Shown here: positions 17,985 through 26,189 of the stretch, one piece after another
Layout of the letters: the number at the start of each line of letters is the position of its first letter
How positions within the stretch are numbered: the first letter of the stretch is position 1
Assembly (NCBI RefSeq): GCF_006716815.1
Contig: NZ_VFPS01000003.1
Coordinates: 310,001-374,000, forward strand
DNA: 64,000 bases
DNA from: Microbacterium lacticum
GTDB taxonomy: Bacteria > Actinomycetota > Actinomycetes > Actinomycetales > Microbacteriaceae
Direction of reading: 5' to 3'
Position numbers and translations under genes: made by a program
Notes under the pieces: model-generated
The model's input: only the letters and a program-made list of their open reading frames with translations
Database searches by the model: none
What the model was told of the DNA's origin: nothing

Positions 17985-20431
17985 ACGGCACCCACCCCAA
18001 TCGCCGCAAGGTGTTCCGCGGCCTTGGCGCTCAGGGCTTCGAACGCGGCGTCGAGATCGCTTACTGTCGCCTCGTATCGGTCGGCGAGGACACGCAATCG
18101 CGTCGTGAACTTCTGCACCGCCGCCACAAGTTCGCTCGCGATGCCAGCCGCGATGGCGGCACCCCACTTGTCGTCGATAACGAGGGCCTTGACATCGTCG
18201 GTGGTGAGCTCGCCGTACTGGGCGAGGGCCATCTCGTCGAGCTTGGCGGCGGCGTCCTTGACAGCCTTCTTGGCGGCGGACTCGTTGGCGTAGAGCTTCG
18301 TGAGGGCGTTCAATGCCGCGATCTCCGCGGCGTCAGCGTTCTCCGGCTTGGCGACCTTCAGCCGGTTCTTGACAGTTGTCGCGGTGATCCGATCGTCCTC
18401 GACGGCGTCCCATAGCGGGCCGTCCTCGACAGCGTGCTCCTCGGTGTACTCATCGATTGCTTGGCCGGCGGCTTCAAGGTCGGCGGCGATCTTCTCCAAC
18501 TCTTCTTTCTCGGCCGCGAAGTAGCGTTCGATGACGAGACCCGGCGGGATGAGGTCCATGACCCAACGCTTGGCGTTTGCTCCGGTCCCGAAAACCAGAT
18601 GGGCGTCATCGTACTTGGTCTTGTTGTTCTTGTCTTTCCAGGTGCGCGCGGCGCGGGGCTTGGCCGCCGCGTCCCAGCCTTCGCCGACGATGAGGGCGAC
18701 GTCGTCGTGCATCGAAGTGTTCCAATAGCTCATGAATTGCTCGTAGACGGCGTACTCATCGAGCAGGCGGTGCGTGCGGAACGCATCGAGCAGCGACTCG
18801 CCCAACTCGGTGGCAAGGTCATTCGGCCGCGTCGTACTGTCGATGCCTTCGAGCGCCGCGCGGCTGGCCTGCCACCAGTCGTCAACCTGGCCGGAGGTCC
18901 CTGCGTTGAGGGTTGGGTATTGCTTGGAGCCCATCACGGCCGATTCGATGCCGCTCGTGCCGTCGATCAGCTCCGAGTACCCCTCACGCAGGGGCCTGAA
19001 GAGTTCCTCGCGCAGGCCCGGGAACGCGTCCCAGTAGAGCTGGAGGTCATCGAGGTCGCGGTCGGGGACGCCGCCCTGGAGGTGGGCGCGCAAGTCCTGG
19101 ATATCCTCAGGCTCCGACGCGTCGATGTAGCGCGGGATGTTGAGGTTGAAGTCGTTCTTCGGGTCTTCGATCTCGCTGTTCGGCACGAAGCGGGAGTATC
19201 GGGCAATGTCGGCCTCGCGCACGTAGGCATCGACGATCTTGTGCATGTCGCGCGGGCGCAGTCGGTTCTTCGCACCGTCCTTCTCGAACCCCTTGGACGC
19301 GTCGATCATGAAGATGCCGGTGCGGTTGGCGGCGTCCTTCTTATCGAGCACGAGGAGGCAGGCGGGGATGCCAGTGCCATAGAAGAGGTTCGCGGGCAGG
19401 CCGATGATCGCCTTGATGTAGCCGCGCTTGATGAGGGCCTTGCGGATCGTGGCCTCGGCGTTGCCTCGGAAAAGCACGCCGTGGGGCATGACGGTGACGC
19501 CGCGGGCGGTGGACTTCAGCGACCTCACCATGTGCAGGAGGAACGCGTAGTCGCCGTTCTTGTCGGGCGGGGTCGCGAACCCGTCGAACCGGCCGAAGTC
19601 CTTCTCCCAACCATTCGTCCACGTCTTGACGGAGAACGGCGGGTTGGCGACCAGGTAGTCGAACGTCATCAGGTGCTCGCCGACGAGAAACTGCGGCTTG
19701 GTGAGTGTGTTCCCCTGGCGGATGTCATGAGTCTCATTGCCGTGGAGAATCATGTTCATCCGCGCCAGCGCCCACGTCACGTTGTCGTTCTCCTGGCCGT
19801 AGATCGTCAGGCCGTTCGGGGCGGCATTGGCGGCCTTGATCAGCAATGAACCCGAGCCGCAGGTCGGGTCGTAGAGAGTCGCCGCCTTCGGTGTACTCGC
19901 TGGGATCTGGAGCAGCTGCGCCATGACGCGCGACACCTCGGCAGGCGTGTAGAACTGACCTTTGCTCTTGCCGGCCTGGGTAGCGAAGTGCCGCATCAGG
20001 TACTCGTAGGCGTCGCCGAGAAGGTCATCGCCCTCGGCCCGGGAGCCAGTAAAGTCCATCTCCTGGAAGATCGCGATGAGGTTGGAGACCTTGTCGACGA
20101 GGTCCTTGCCGGAACCGAGCTTGGTCGGGTCGTCGAAGTCGGCGTTGTTGACGACGCCCTGGAGGTTATTCGCGTCCGCCAGCTTGCGGACGGCCACGTT
20201 GACCTTGTCACCGACGTCGGACTTGCCCTTGAGCGAGATGAGGTAATCGAACGACGCGTCGGCGGGCACCTCGATGAGGGCGAACGGATCGGCCTTCGCC
20301 TTGTCGGACACGTACTTCACGAAGAGCATCGTGAGGACGTAATCCTTGTACTGGCTGGCATCCATCGAGCCGCGCAACTCGTCGGCGCTGCTCCACAGCG
20401 AGCTGTAGAGGTCGGACTTCTTCATCGCCAT
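17981..20431 (-). CDS. hsdM: Type I DNA methyltransferase subunit with long C-terminal extension
   Basis: 816 residues from MAMKKSD at 20431; an ATG six bases in is also possible. Residues 1-150 are the HsdM N-terminal helical domain. SAM motif I is DPTCGSGS (188-195) and the adenine-N6 catalytic motif is NPPF (263-266), so it is predicted to methylate adenine. Typical HsdM proteins are ~500 residues. Here ~300 extra C-terminal residues follow, rich in Ala/Glu/Lys and predicted coiled coil (EKEELEKIAADLEAAGQ and later repeats). Such extended HsdM forms occur in actinobacteria. The promoter should lie in the 250-bp gap upstream of the gene. Confidence 0.94.
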   Translation of the reverse strand: MAMKKSDLYSSLWSSADELRGSMDASQYKDYVLTMLFVKYVSDKAKADPFALIEVPADASFDYLISLKGKSDVGDKVNVAVRKLADANNLQGVVNNADFDDPTKLGSGKDLVDKVSNLIAIFQEMDFTGSRAEGDDLLGDAYEYLMRHFATQAGKSKGQFYTPAEVSRVMAQLLQIPASTPKAATLYDPTCGSGSLLIKAANAAPNGLTIYGQENDNVTWALARMNMILHGNETHDIRQGNTLTKPQFLVGEHLMTFDYLVANPPFSVKTWTNGWEKDFGRFDGFATPPDKNGDYAFLLHMVRSLKSTARGVTVMPHGVLFRGNAEATIRKALIKRGYIKAIIGLPANLFYGTGIPACLLVLDKKDAANRTGIFMIDASKGFEKDGAKNRLRPRDMHKIVDAYVREADIARYSRFVPNSEIEDPKNDFNLNIPRYIDASEPEDIQDLRAHLQGGVPDRDLDDLQLYWDAFPGLREELFRPLREGYSELIDGTSGIESAVMGSKQYPTLNAGTSGQVDDWWQASRAALEGIDSTTRPNDLATELGESLLDAFRTHRLLDEYAVYEQFMSYWNTSMHDDVALIVGEGWDAAAKPRAARTWKDKNNKTKYDDAHLVFGTGANAKRWVMDLIPPGLVIERYFAAEKEELEKIAADLEAAGQAIDEYTEEHAVEDGPLWDAVEDDRITATTVKNRLKVAKPENADAAEIAALNALTKLYANESAAKKAVKDAAAKLDEMALAQYGELTTDDVKALVIDDKWGAAIAAGIASELVAAVQKFTTRLRVLADRYEATVSDLDAAFEALSAKAAEHLAAIGVGAV

Positions 20432-20681
20432 CAGAGCACAGCCATCCCATCTATCTCCCGGCACCATGTCGCCAGGTCAGCCTTCGAAGCAGGCCGCGGA
20501 CCTTGCTCAGCCTGCCTTGAGCGTGTCGGCGAGCCCAATCGCCTCGCGGTTGGGAGCGTCGCCGAGGAGCGCCCGGACCGCAGCGAAGCGAGGACCGGAC
20601 GCACCGCAGCGCGGCGCACCCAGCCGCACAGCCGGCCGGAGGCCGGCCTTGAACGAGTAAAGAAAGTCCTCACAGCTCGGC

Positions 20682-21437
20682 TCATGCGCTTGACCGGCGG
20701 ACGCGGGTGGCCTTGGCCTTCACATCTTCGGGCTTGATCGGGCGGGTCTCGAAGCGCTCGTGCCATGCGTCGAAGACAGGGAGAAGATCGGGCTCGCGGC
20801 GCTTCAAAGCGGTGCTCATGAACCCGGAGAGGTCGTCGATTGGGCGAGTGATCCGTTCGTCGGCCGGATTTCGCACGAAGCCCATCTGCTTGGGGGCGTT
20901 CTCACCGAAGAGGGCGACGAACTCGTCGGAGACGATGCTGCGCATGCGGGTACGGAGGCTCAGCTGTTCGTCCAGTTCCGGACTGATGCCCTTGAAATCG
21001 CTGTCGACCACCGCGATGAACGGCTCAAGGACAATATCGATCAGGGGCTCAGGCTTGAGCAGCTCGCGCACCGACTGTACGTGCTGCTCGTTGTACCGGT
21101 GCCGTAGGGCGCTCGGGGACACACGTTGCCACTTGGCGAGCATCGACAGCTCGGGACGCGGATCCGCGACTACCTGGCTGTAGGCCGTCAGCAACGCGCG
21201 AACATCCGCTGAGCGGTCTGCCAATTCGGTGCTGACGCCGGCGACGCGCTGGAGCCACTCTTCTGTCGTGTCCTCGGGAAGGTCTGTGGCCGTCGGTGTC
21301 CAACGAGGCGGTACCGAGCGCTCGAAGTCTGCGGCGGGGTCTGTCTGGACCCTCGTGAGGTTGGCAAGGAGCCCGGCGACAGGTGCCGGTATCTGTAGCT
21401 GATTCAGATTCTTGCCCACCCGATCAGAGTACGGCAT
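20682..21437 (-). CDS. Uncharacterised island protein (251 aa)
   Basis: Not recognised. It starts at the ATG at 21437 (MPYSDRVGKNLN). It is mostly helical and charged, with no membrane segments or signal peptide. The stretch LAKWQRVSPSALRHRYN near the middle could be a helix-turn-helix. It is transcribed leftward toward hsdM, 250 bp away, and divergently from the gene at 21526. The 88-bp gap between these two genes holds three phased GCAAAGTAC repeats. It may be a regulator of the island or of the restriction operon; this is inference from position only. A GC-rich hairpin (20631-20647) lies just past its stop. Confidence 0.6.
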   Translation of the reverse strand: MPYSDRVGKNLNQLQIPAPVAGLLANLTRVQTDPAADFERSVPPRWTPTATDLPEDTTEEWLQRVAGVSTELADRSADVRALLTAYSQVVADPRPELSMLAKWQRVSPSALRHRYNEQHVQSVRELLKPEPLIDIVLEPFIAVVDSDFKGISPELDEQLSLRTRMRSIVSDEFVALFGENAPKQMGFVRNPADERITRPIDDLSGFMSTALKRREPDLLPVFDAWHERFETRPIKPEDVKAKATRVRRSSA

Positions 21438-21445
21438 CTCGTGTT

Positions 21446-21480
21446 GCAAAGTACTTACGCAAAGTACAGGGGCAAAGTAC
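21446..21480. promoter_or_regulatory. Three GCAAAGTAC repeats at 13-bp spacing
   Basis: GCAAAGTAC occurs at 21446-21454, 21459-21467 and 21472-21480, each start exactly 13 bp from the last. The array lies in the divergent promoter region between the leftward gene ending at 20682 and the rightward gene at 21526. It looks like an operator or iteron set for a protein of the element. The 13-bp period is not a whole helical turn, so successive sites would rotate around the helix. Confidence 0.6.
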
Positions 21481-21525
21481 TGTGACAAACGTAAGGCAAC
21501 CATCTCTAGTTGAAAGGCGCCAGCG

Positions 21526-21921
21526 ATGGCACTTCAGTCAGGAATCCCGGTTAGCTTCGAGGCGTACTTCCCGGTCGGCGCGTTCGCGATCGGGGAGGTC
21601 ACCCCGGTCATCAAGTGGGAAGACGGGCAGCCCCACGGGCGGGACCTCGACAAGAACACCGGTCACCCTCTATGGCAGGTCCGCGTGATCGACGCTGATC
21701 CCGATGCGCGGAAGGGACAGAACGAGATCACGGTGAAGCTCGCGAGCGTCCTCGAACCGCAGCTTCCCCCTGAGGCGAACGGCCTCCCGTTCCGGCCAGT
21801 GGTCTTCGACGGGCTCTTCGTGACCCCGTACATCCAGGAGACCGGCGGACGTCCCCGTGTCGCGTTCTCGCTCCGCGCCAGGGAGATGAAGGCCCCTAGT
21901 AAGCCGAGGGGCGGTGAATGA
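21526..21921 (+). CDS. Small conserved protein of actinomycete integrative elements
   Basis: 131 residues. It starts MALQSGIPVSFEAYFPVG, has an SD-like GAAAGG just upstream, and its stop overlaps the next gene (ATGA). The sequence is a mostly beta protein with no membrane segment (WQVRVIDADPDARKGQNEITVKLAS). As I recall, proteins of this type sit directly upstream of the FtsK/SpoIIIE-type transfer gene in actinomycete integrative conjugative elements, which is the position here. The exact function is not known to me. Confidence 0.65.
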   Translation: MALQSGIPVSFEAYFPVGAFAIGEVTPVIKWEDGQPHGRDLDKNTGHPLWQVRVIDADPDARKGQNEITVKLASVLEPQLPPEANGLPFRPVVFDGLFVTPYIQETGGRPRVAFSLRAREMKAPSKPRGGE

Positions 21922-23420
21922 TGACGTGGTCATGGCGTCTCGAGCGCGCGTACTGGGCGACGGAGATTCCAGTCCTCGTGCAGCGCGGCTGGTGGCTGCT
22001 GGTGCTCATCGTGGTGCTCACGGTGTTCAACGCGATCCCGTTCATCGGACAGCTCATCAACTGGCTACTCGTTGTCGCGATCGGAATCGTGGTGGTTCGC
22101 CGAGCGATCGCGAGTCGTCGCTTCGCCACGCTGGAGCGCGACCTCTGGCAGTCCCAGATGGCGAACTGGATAACCGGAGTCTGGCCATCCCTCGCGGTGC
22201 AGCTCGGACTAGAGGTCAGGACTTACAGCGGGCAGAAGCTCGTCACGGGCGCGGGTCGGCCGACATGGCATGGGGACACGTGCATACTGCCGGTTTCGAT
22301 ACCGGCTGGACTGGCTCGTGAAGACCTCGTCGCAGCGTCGGGCCGCATCGCTCAGGCGTTCAACGCTGTCCGGGTCACCGTCACGGGCGCGCATCTCGGC
22401 GAGCTCGCCCTGCGTATCGACTACGTCGACGCTCTCGCCGAGCCCTTCAGCTTTCCGTTGGGCGGCACTTGGGACGGAGCATCCGTTCTCATGGGCGTCA
22501 AGGATGGGGGAGAGGAGTGGTGTCTGCCGCTTGGCCCTCACACGCTGGTCGCCGGGTCCTCGGGTAGCGGTAAGGCCTCCCTGGTCTGGGGCCTCCTCCT
22601 CGGTCTTGTGCAGCCGATCCACTCCGGCCTTGTCGAGGTCTGGGGTATCGATCGCAAGGGCGGCATGGAACTCGCGATGGGCCGCGACGCACTCGCGCTG
22701 CTCAGCCGCCTGCTGGAAGGTGCGGCTCGAGCAGGGATCATCGTCGCGAATCCTGTCCGCCTGGCTCGCCGACCCCGGCCCGAACGGCCGGAGAGTGTTC
22801 GGTCGCGAGCGCTGAACACGGCCGAGGTCAGGGTGATGCTCGACTTCGTAGGCGAAGGGCCGCATCGCGACTACCTCGCAGCGTTGGTCTACACCGGGAT
22901 GCGCACGGGAGAGGCCAGTGCATTGCGAGTGAGTGACGTCGATCTCGATCACGGCGTCATCAATGTGCGGCGGAGCTTCTCGCAGGCGGGAGGCGGCAAG
23001 GTGAGAGAACAGTCGCCACAGAGCCACAAGCAGCGCACCGTTCCGCTTCCGGCTGCGCTGCGCCCGATCCTGGTGCGACGCCTGGACGAGCTCGGCCGGA
23101 ATGAGCTGGTGTTCACCGGTGCTCGGGGCGGCCGGCTCAATCCCTCGAATGTTCGGCGGGCCGTCGACTGGGATGGGCTGCGATCCAGGCTCGAGCGTCC
23201 GGATCTGCGCATCCATGACCTTCGCCACACACTCGCGACGCTGCTGTTCGACGCAGGGGCGGCCGCGAACGACGTCCAGGCCATCCTCGGGCACTCATCG
23301 ATGCAGGTGACCGAGAAATACAGCCGTGCGCGGTCGGATGCCGCCGTGCGAGCGAACGGTGCACTTGACCGCCTGCTGGGCGGAACCCGAGTAGTAGCGA
23401 CCGAAGGCGAGACACGATGA
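21918..23420 (+). CDS. Chimeric ORF: FtsK/SpoIIIE-like N-half fused to tyrosine integrase catalytic half
   Basis: 500 residues in one frame. Residues 1-~265 match the start of an FtsK/SpoIIIE-type DNA transfer ATPase of actinomycete integrative elements: two membrane segments (GWWLLVLIVVLTVF and LINWLLVVAIGIVVV), then Walker A VAGSSGSGK, then VWGIDRKGGMEL. The ATPase then stops; Walker B and the rest are absent. From about residue 285 the protein is a tyrosine recombinase catalytic domain: YTGMRTGEASALR (first Arg), HDLRHTLATLL (HxxR), LGHSSMQVTEKYS (His and nucleophile Tyr). The integrase core- and arm-binding N-terminal domains are missing. An internal deletion that kept frame is the simplest cause. 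Integration activity is doubtful and conjugative transfer is lost. Confidence 0.85.
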   Translation: MMTWSWRLERAYWATEIPVLVQRGWWLLVLIVVLTVFNAIPFIGQLINWLLVVAIGIVVVRRAIASRRFATLERDLWQSQMANWITGVWPSLAVQLGLEVRTYSGQKLVTGAGRPTWHGDTCILPVSIPAGLAREDLVAASGRIAQAFNAVRVTVTGAHLGELALRIDYVDALAEPFSFPLGGTWDGASVLMGVKDGGEEWCLPLGPHTLVAGSSGSGKASLVWGLLLGLVQPIHSGLVEVWGIDRKGGMELAMGRDALALLSRLLEGAARAGIIVANPVRLARRPRPERPESVRSRALNTAEVRVMLDFVGEGPHRDYLAALVYTGMRTGEASALRVSDVDLDHGVINVRRSFSQAGGGKVREQSPQSHKQRTVPLPAALRPILVRRLDELGRNELVFTGARGGRLNPSNVRRAVDWDGLRSRLERPDLRIHDLRHTLATLLFDAGAAANDVQAILGHSSMQVTEKYSRARSDAAVRANGALDRLLGGTRVVATEGETR

Positions 23421-24322
23421 ACACGAACGTTGGCCCCTACCGGTACACGAGTCTCACGGCCGCGATCAGCGATCGGACCTCGCCGCTTCGACAGTTGCTG
23501 ACCGAGGAGTTCCCGAACACGCGTCTGATCCAGGCCGAGTATCGCGCTGCGCGGCCGACCCTCCGGGTCGAAGGCGGGTCGTCGAACCCGGGCACACTGG
23601 GCGGCGCTTTCGACTACGCCACGCGGTTCCGGCTGGATCACTCCTACAGCGCTGACCTCGCACGGTTGGCTTTCCTTGGCGACGAGGATGGCCTCGCCAA
23701 CATCGACGCAATGATCGTGGCAGCTCAGGTCGCGCAGTCGATCGGGGATCGCTCAACTGTCTTCCGGGCGTCGTGGGCGCTGTCGCTGCTCACAGAGGTA
23801 TACAGGATCGGGCTTGCCGGGGGATCGCCGCTGGCTGCGCTGCGTAAGGACGCCACATTTGATGCCATGCACCTGCTTGAGCTGGCCTCGGAGGACGCGC
23901 TGCGTCAACTGGACTCTCTCGTCACGCTTGCCGAGACGGCACTGATTCCAAACATCGCGGGGCCGTTCCGCATCGGGCCGATCTTCGACGGGTCTACGTT
24001 GTGCGCTGCGGACGCCGACATCATTGCGGGTGATCTGCTCTTGGATCTCAAGACGAGGCTCGGCGACAAGGTCAAGCGGGAGGGAGGACGATCGGACACC
24101 TTGCGGATCCAGGACCTTTTGCAATTGGTCGGATACGTCCTGTTCGACCGTTCTAACACCTACGGCGTCGGCCGAGTGGGCATCTACTCCGCCAGGTTTG
24201 GACGCATGGTCGTGTGGGGCCTCGACGAGCTACTCGAGAAGCTCGCGGGGAAGCCCATCAATCTCAGCGAGCTGCGGGAGCGGGTCTGGGTGGTTCTTGG
24301 AGGAGACTCCGATGGCGAGTGA
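23417..24322 (+). CDS. Uncharacterised protein with PD-(D/E)XK-like motif
   Basis: 301 residues, overlapping the chimeric integrase gene by 4 bp (ATGA). Not a family I can name. Residues ~190-215 read IFDGSTLCAADADIIAGD followed by LLLDLKTRLG. The spacing of an acidic strand (DADII) and a later LDLK is that of a PD-(D/E)XK nuclease core. A following QDLLQLVGYVLF helix is also common in that fold. The N-terminal half is helical. The two small genes that follow overlap or nearly abut it, so the three may be one operon of the island. A defence or nuclease role is possible but unproven. Confidence 0.55.
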   Translation: MNTNVGPYRYTSLTAAISDRTSPLRQLLTEEFPNTRLIQAEYRAARPTLRVEGGSSNPGTLGGAFDYATRFRLDHSYSADLARLAFLGDEDGLANIDAMIVAAQVAQSIGDRSTVFRASWALSLLTEVYRIGLAGGSPLAALRKDATFDAMHLLELASEDALRQLDSLVTLAETALIPNIAGPFRIGPIFDGSTLCAADADIIAGDLLLDLKTRLGDKVKREGGRSDTLRIQDLLQLVGYVLFDRSNTYGVGRVGIYSARFGRMVVWGLDELLEKLAGKPINLSELRERVWVVLGGDSDGE

Positions 24323-24506
24323 GAGGCGGCCCACGGACTTAGTTGGCGAAATGAAGCAGACGCTGATGGTCGGTGCGCTCGAGGACTATCGAACGTTGTT
24401 GCTCGGTAATCATGAGACCGCCGTGTCGGTCGCCGAGGCTGCGTACTTTGATCAGATGATCGAGCTCGTCGATGGGATGCTCCGCGACCTGAACGCGGAC
24501 GGCTGA
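24312..24506 (+). CDS. Small acidic hypothetical protein (64 aa)
   Basis: Starts at the ATG at 24312, inside the end of the previous gene (11-bp overlap), with GGAGA just upstream. It is helical and acidic (VAEAAYFDQMIELVDGMLRDL) and has no membrane segment. Not recognised. Its tight coupling to the PD-(D/E)XK-like gene suggests a partner or regulator. Confidence 0.55.
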   Translation: MASERRPTDLVGEMKQTLMVGALEDYRTLLLGNHETAVSVAEAAYFDQMIELVDGMLRDLNADG

Positions 24507-24519
24507 TAGAGACGCTGCC

Positions 24520-24780
24520 ATGGTGCAGATCGAGTTCCGCGAACGGATCGTCGGCAGCGCCGTGCGCCGCGTGATTGGAACGCTGACCGTGATTGTGGAA
24601 CTCAACACCTACACGGTGTCCGGCAGCCTTCCGCTGGAGGATCTCCCGATTCTCGACCGCGCGATGCCCGGTGGGCGTTTGTGGCTCCACGACGATCCAT
24701 CGCGATGGGCACGCAAGTGCCACCGGCTGTTCCGCGGAGGATACGTCGTCGCGGTTCGAGTGAACCTGTCTGGCCTCTGA
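24520..24780 (+). CDS. Hypothetical protein (86 aa)
   Basis: Begins 13 bp after the previous stop. Mixed alpha/beta with alternating hydrophobic strands (GTLTVIVELNTYTVSG) and a C-terminal RLFRGGYVVAVRVNL strand. Not recognised. It ends one base before the stop of the convergent AbiEi-like gene, so it is the last gene of the rightward set. Confidence 0.5.
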   Translation: MVQIEFRERIVGSAVRRVIGTLTVIVELNTYTVSGSLPLEDLPILDRAMPGGRLWLHDDPSRWARKCHRLFRGGYVVAVRVNLSGL

Positions 24781-24781
24781 C

Positions 24782-25396
24782 CTACCTTGGCACTGCTTCG
24801 CTGAGTCGCTCCACGAGCGCGGCCCCCGACGGCTCCCGGTATCGGTGGGCCAGCGGTTCGAGCATCTCCTTCAGTCGATCCGGACGTAGCAGAGTCCCTC
24901 GTTGAATCGCCTGCGCGACGGCATCGGACACGTGGGCGAGGTCTTCCCGCGATTCGACGAGGTCTGCGATCGTCCGTTCGACGGTCATGGTCGGCATACC
25001 GTCGACGAACACGGTGTCTTTGACCTCCAGCGACCTGATCCGGATTCGGACCCCGTCAATCCTCGTGGTCCGTCGAGTGGCTGCGACGAACTCGGATGCT
25101 CCAGGGAGCCAGTCGCCGACCTCATGCAGCGCCGCTGCCGACCTTCCCGCCGCGATCAAGGATGTCGTGCCCCCGAGAGCGAGCCAGTGAATTCTGATGG
25201 GGTCGATCTCGAGCATGGCAGCCGGTGCGCCGACCATCCGATAGACGCCCTGCGCGAGACGCTCGAGGGCACCGGAAGTCGTCAGGCTTGAGAGCGTCTT
25301 GCGAGAGATGCCGGCGTTGGCCGCCTGCGCGGTCGTGACCATGCCCCAGCGCTCTGCGGCGATCGCGCCGAGCTTTGCGATGGTGGAACCGGACAT
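24782..25396 (-). CDS. AbiEi-family antitoxin-domain protein without visible toxin
   Basis: 204 residues. The N-terminus is a winged-helix type domain (WGMVTTAQAANAGISRKTLSSLTTSGALERLAQGVYRM) as in type IV antitoxins of the AbiEi group. The middle has the usual RIRSLEVKDTVFVDGMPTMTVERTIADL pattern of that family. In complete systems a nucleotidyltransferase toxin (AbiEii) follows in the same direction. Downstream here is only a convergent gene, so it is either an orphan or a member of the toxinless regulator subgroup. Confidence 0.8.
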   Translation of the reverse strand: MSGSTIAKLGAIAAERWGMVTTAQAANAGISRKTLSSLTTSGALERLAQGVYRMVGAPAAMLEIDPIRIHWLALGGTTSLIAAGRSAAALHEVGDWLPGASEFVAATRRTTRIDGVRIRIRSLEVKDTVFVDGMPTMTVERTIADLVESREDLAHVSDAVAQAIQRGTLLRPDRLKEMLEPLAHRYREPSGAALVERLSEAVPR

Positions 25397-25448
25397 ACAG
25401 CATTTGTACCCGAAAACAGGAACAAACGCTCCGGCTGAGTTTCGAACG

Positions 25449-25991
25449 CTACCCGAGGCGTGCGTCAGCCATCACGAAAGGCCTGATGACTCGATTGATC
25501 AGGACCCAGATCTTGCGACGTTCCTTCTCTGTCGGATCGTGGCGTTGGTTGAACATGTCGAGCAAGAACTTGTAGTCGTTGTCTCCGTTCGAGCGGTTGT
25601 ACTCGTTCGGAGGAAACGCCCCGTTCTGCCAGAGGTCAGCAAGAACTGCCCGCGAAAAGTGCTCAGTGGTGAGGATCACGGGTCGTCCGGAGTTGAACGA
25701 CGCGCGGAGATCGAACAGCCGGCGGAGGACAGCGACGCTGACGTTCAGCTCCTCGACCTCGAATAGGTTGACGCAGCTGCTTCCGATTGGAAACAGAGTC
25801 TCGCGCGTCCGCTCGTTGTGAATGGTGTAGAGGTACACCAGATTGGTCTTGCCGCAGACGCAGATGCCCGTACCTCGAGGGTCCTCCTCGACTCCCACGA
25901 CCTGCCACTCCTCGACGGCTTGCGCCCAACGCTTGGCAACAGAGGCGTCGAGGACGGCGCTCCGTAGCGTCTCAAAGTTGTGCGTGCTCAT
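25449..25991 (-). CDS. Hypothetical protein with CxC...C zinc-like motif
   Basis: 180 residues from the ATG at 25991 (MSTHNFETLR). An earlier in-frame start at 26063 adds only low-complexity residues. Residues ~45-75 contain GICVCGKTNLVYLYTI followed by PIGSSCVNLFEV, a pattern suggesting a small metal site or a DNA/RNA-binding knuckle. The C-terminus is helical and charged (DPTEKERRKIWVLINRVI). I do not recognise the family. It is the last gene of the island before the tRNA cluster. Its upstream region holds the paired CCGGCACAA repeats. Confidence 0.6.
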   Translation of the reverse strand: MSTHNFETLRSAVLDASVAKRWAQAVEEWQVVGVEEDPRGTGICVCGKTNLVYLYTIHNERTRETLFPIGSSCVNLFEVEELNVSVAVLRRLFDLRASFNSGRPVILTTEHFSRAVLADLWQNGAFPPNEYNRSNGDNDYKFLLDMFNQRHDPTEKERRKIWVLINRVIRPFVMADARLG

Positions 25992-26043
25992 GGGCTCTCC
26001 TGGTGGAGAACCTAGCGGATGGGCGCTTGATGGTGCGGTCCAA

Positions 26044-26064
26044 CCGGCACAATACCGGCACAAC
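26044..26064. repeat. Tandem CCGGCACAATA/CCGGCACAACG, candidate integrase arm sites (right)
   Basis: Two direct 10-11 bp units lie 185 bp from the 3' end of tRNA-Phe, at the right edge of the island. They resemble the pair at 10339-10362 on the other edge. Position and pairing suggest integrase arm sites; the attachment core would then be the tRNA-Phe 3' end. Confidence 0.35.
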
Positions 26065-26189
26065 GCCTCCGACGGCCCACTTCAGAGCGTCGCGCGTCTC
26101 GCTATCCTCGCTCAGTCACCGGGCCCTTCGACAGGCTCAGGGACCCAAAAGGGGCGACGCGGAAACTGCCCCTCACCAGGGAAAAGCGA

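Noticed and set aside
20432..20681. Possible small gene upstream of hsdM
   Set aside because: Open frames are short, Arg-rich and lack start signals; the region holds a hairpin and probably the hsdM promoter.
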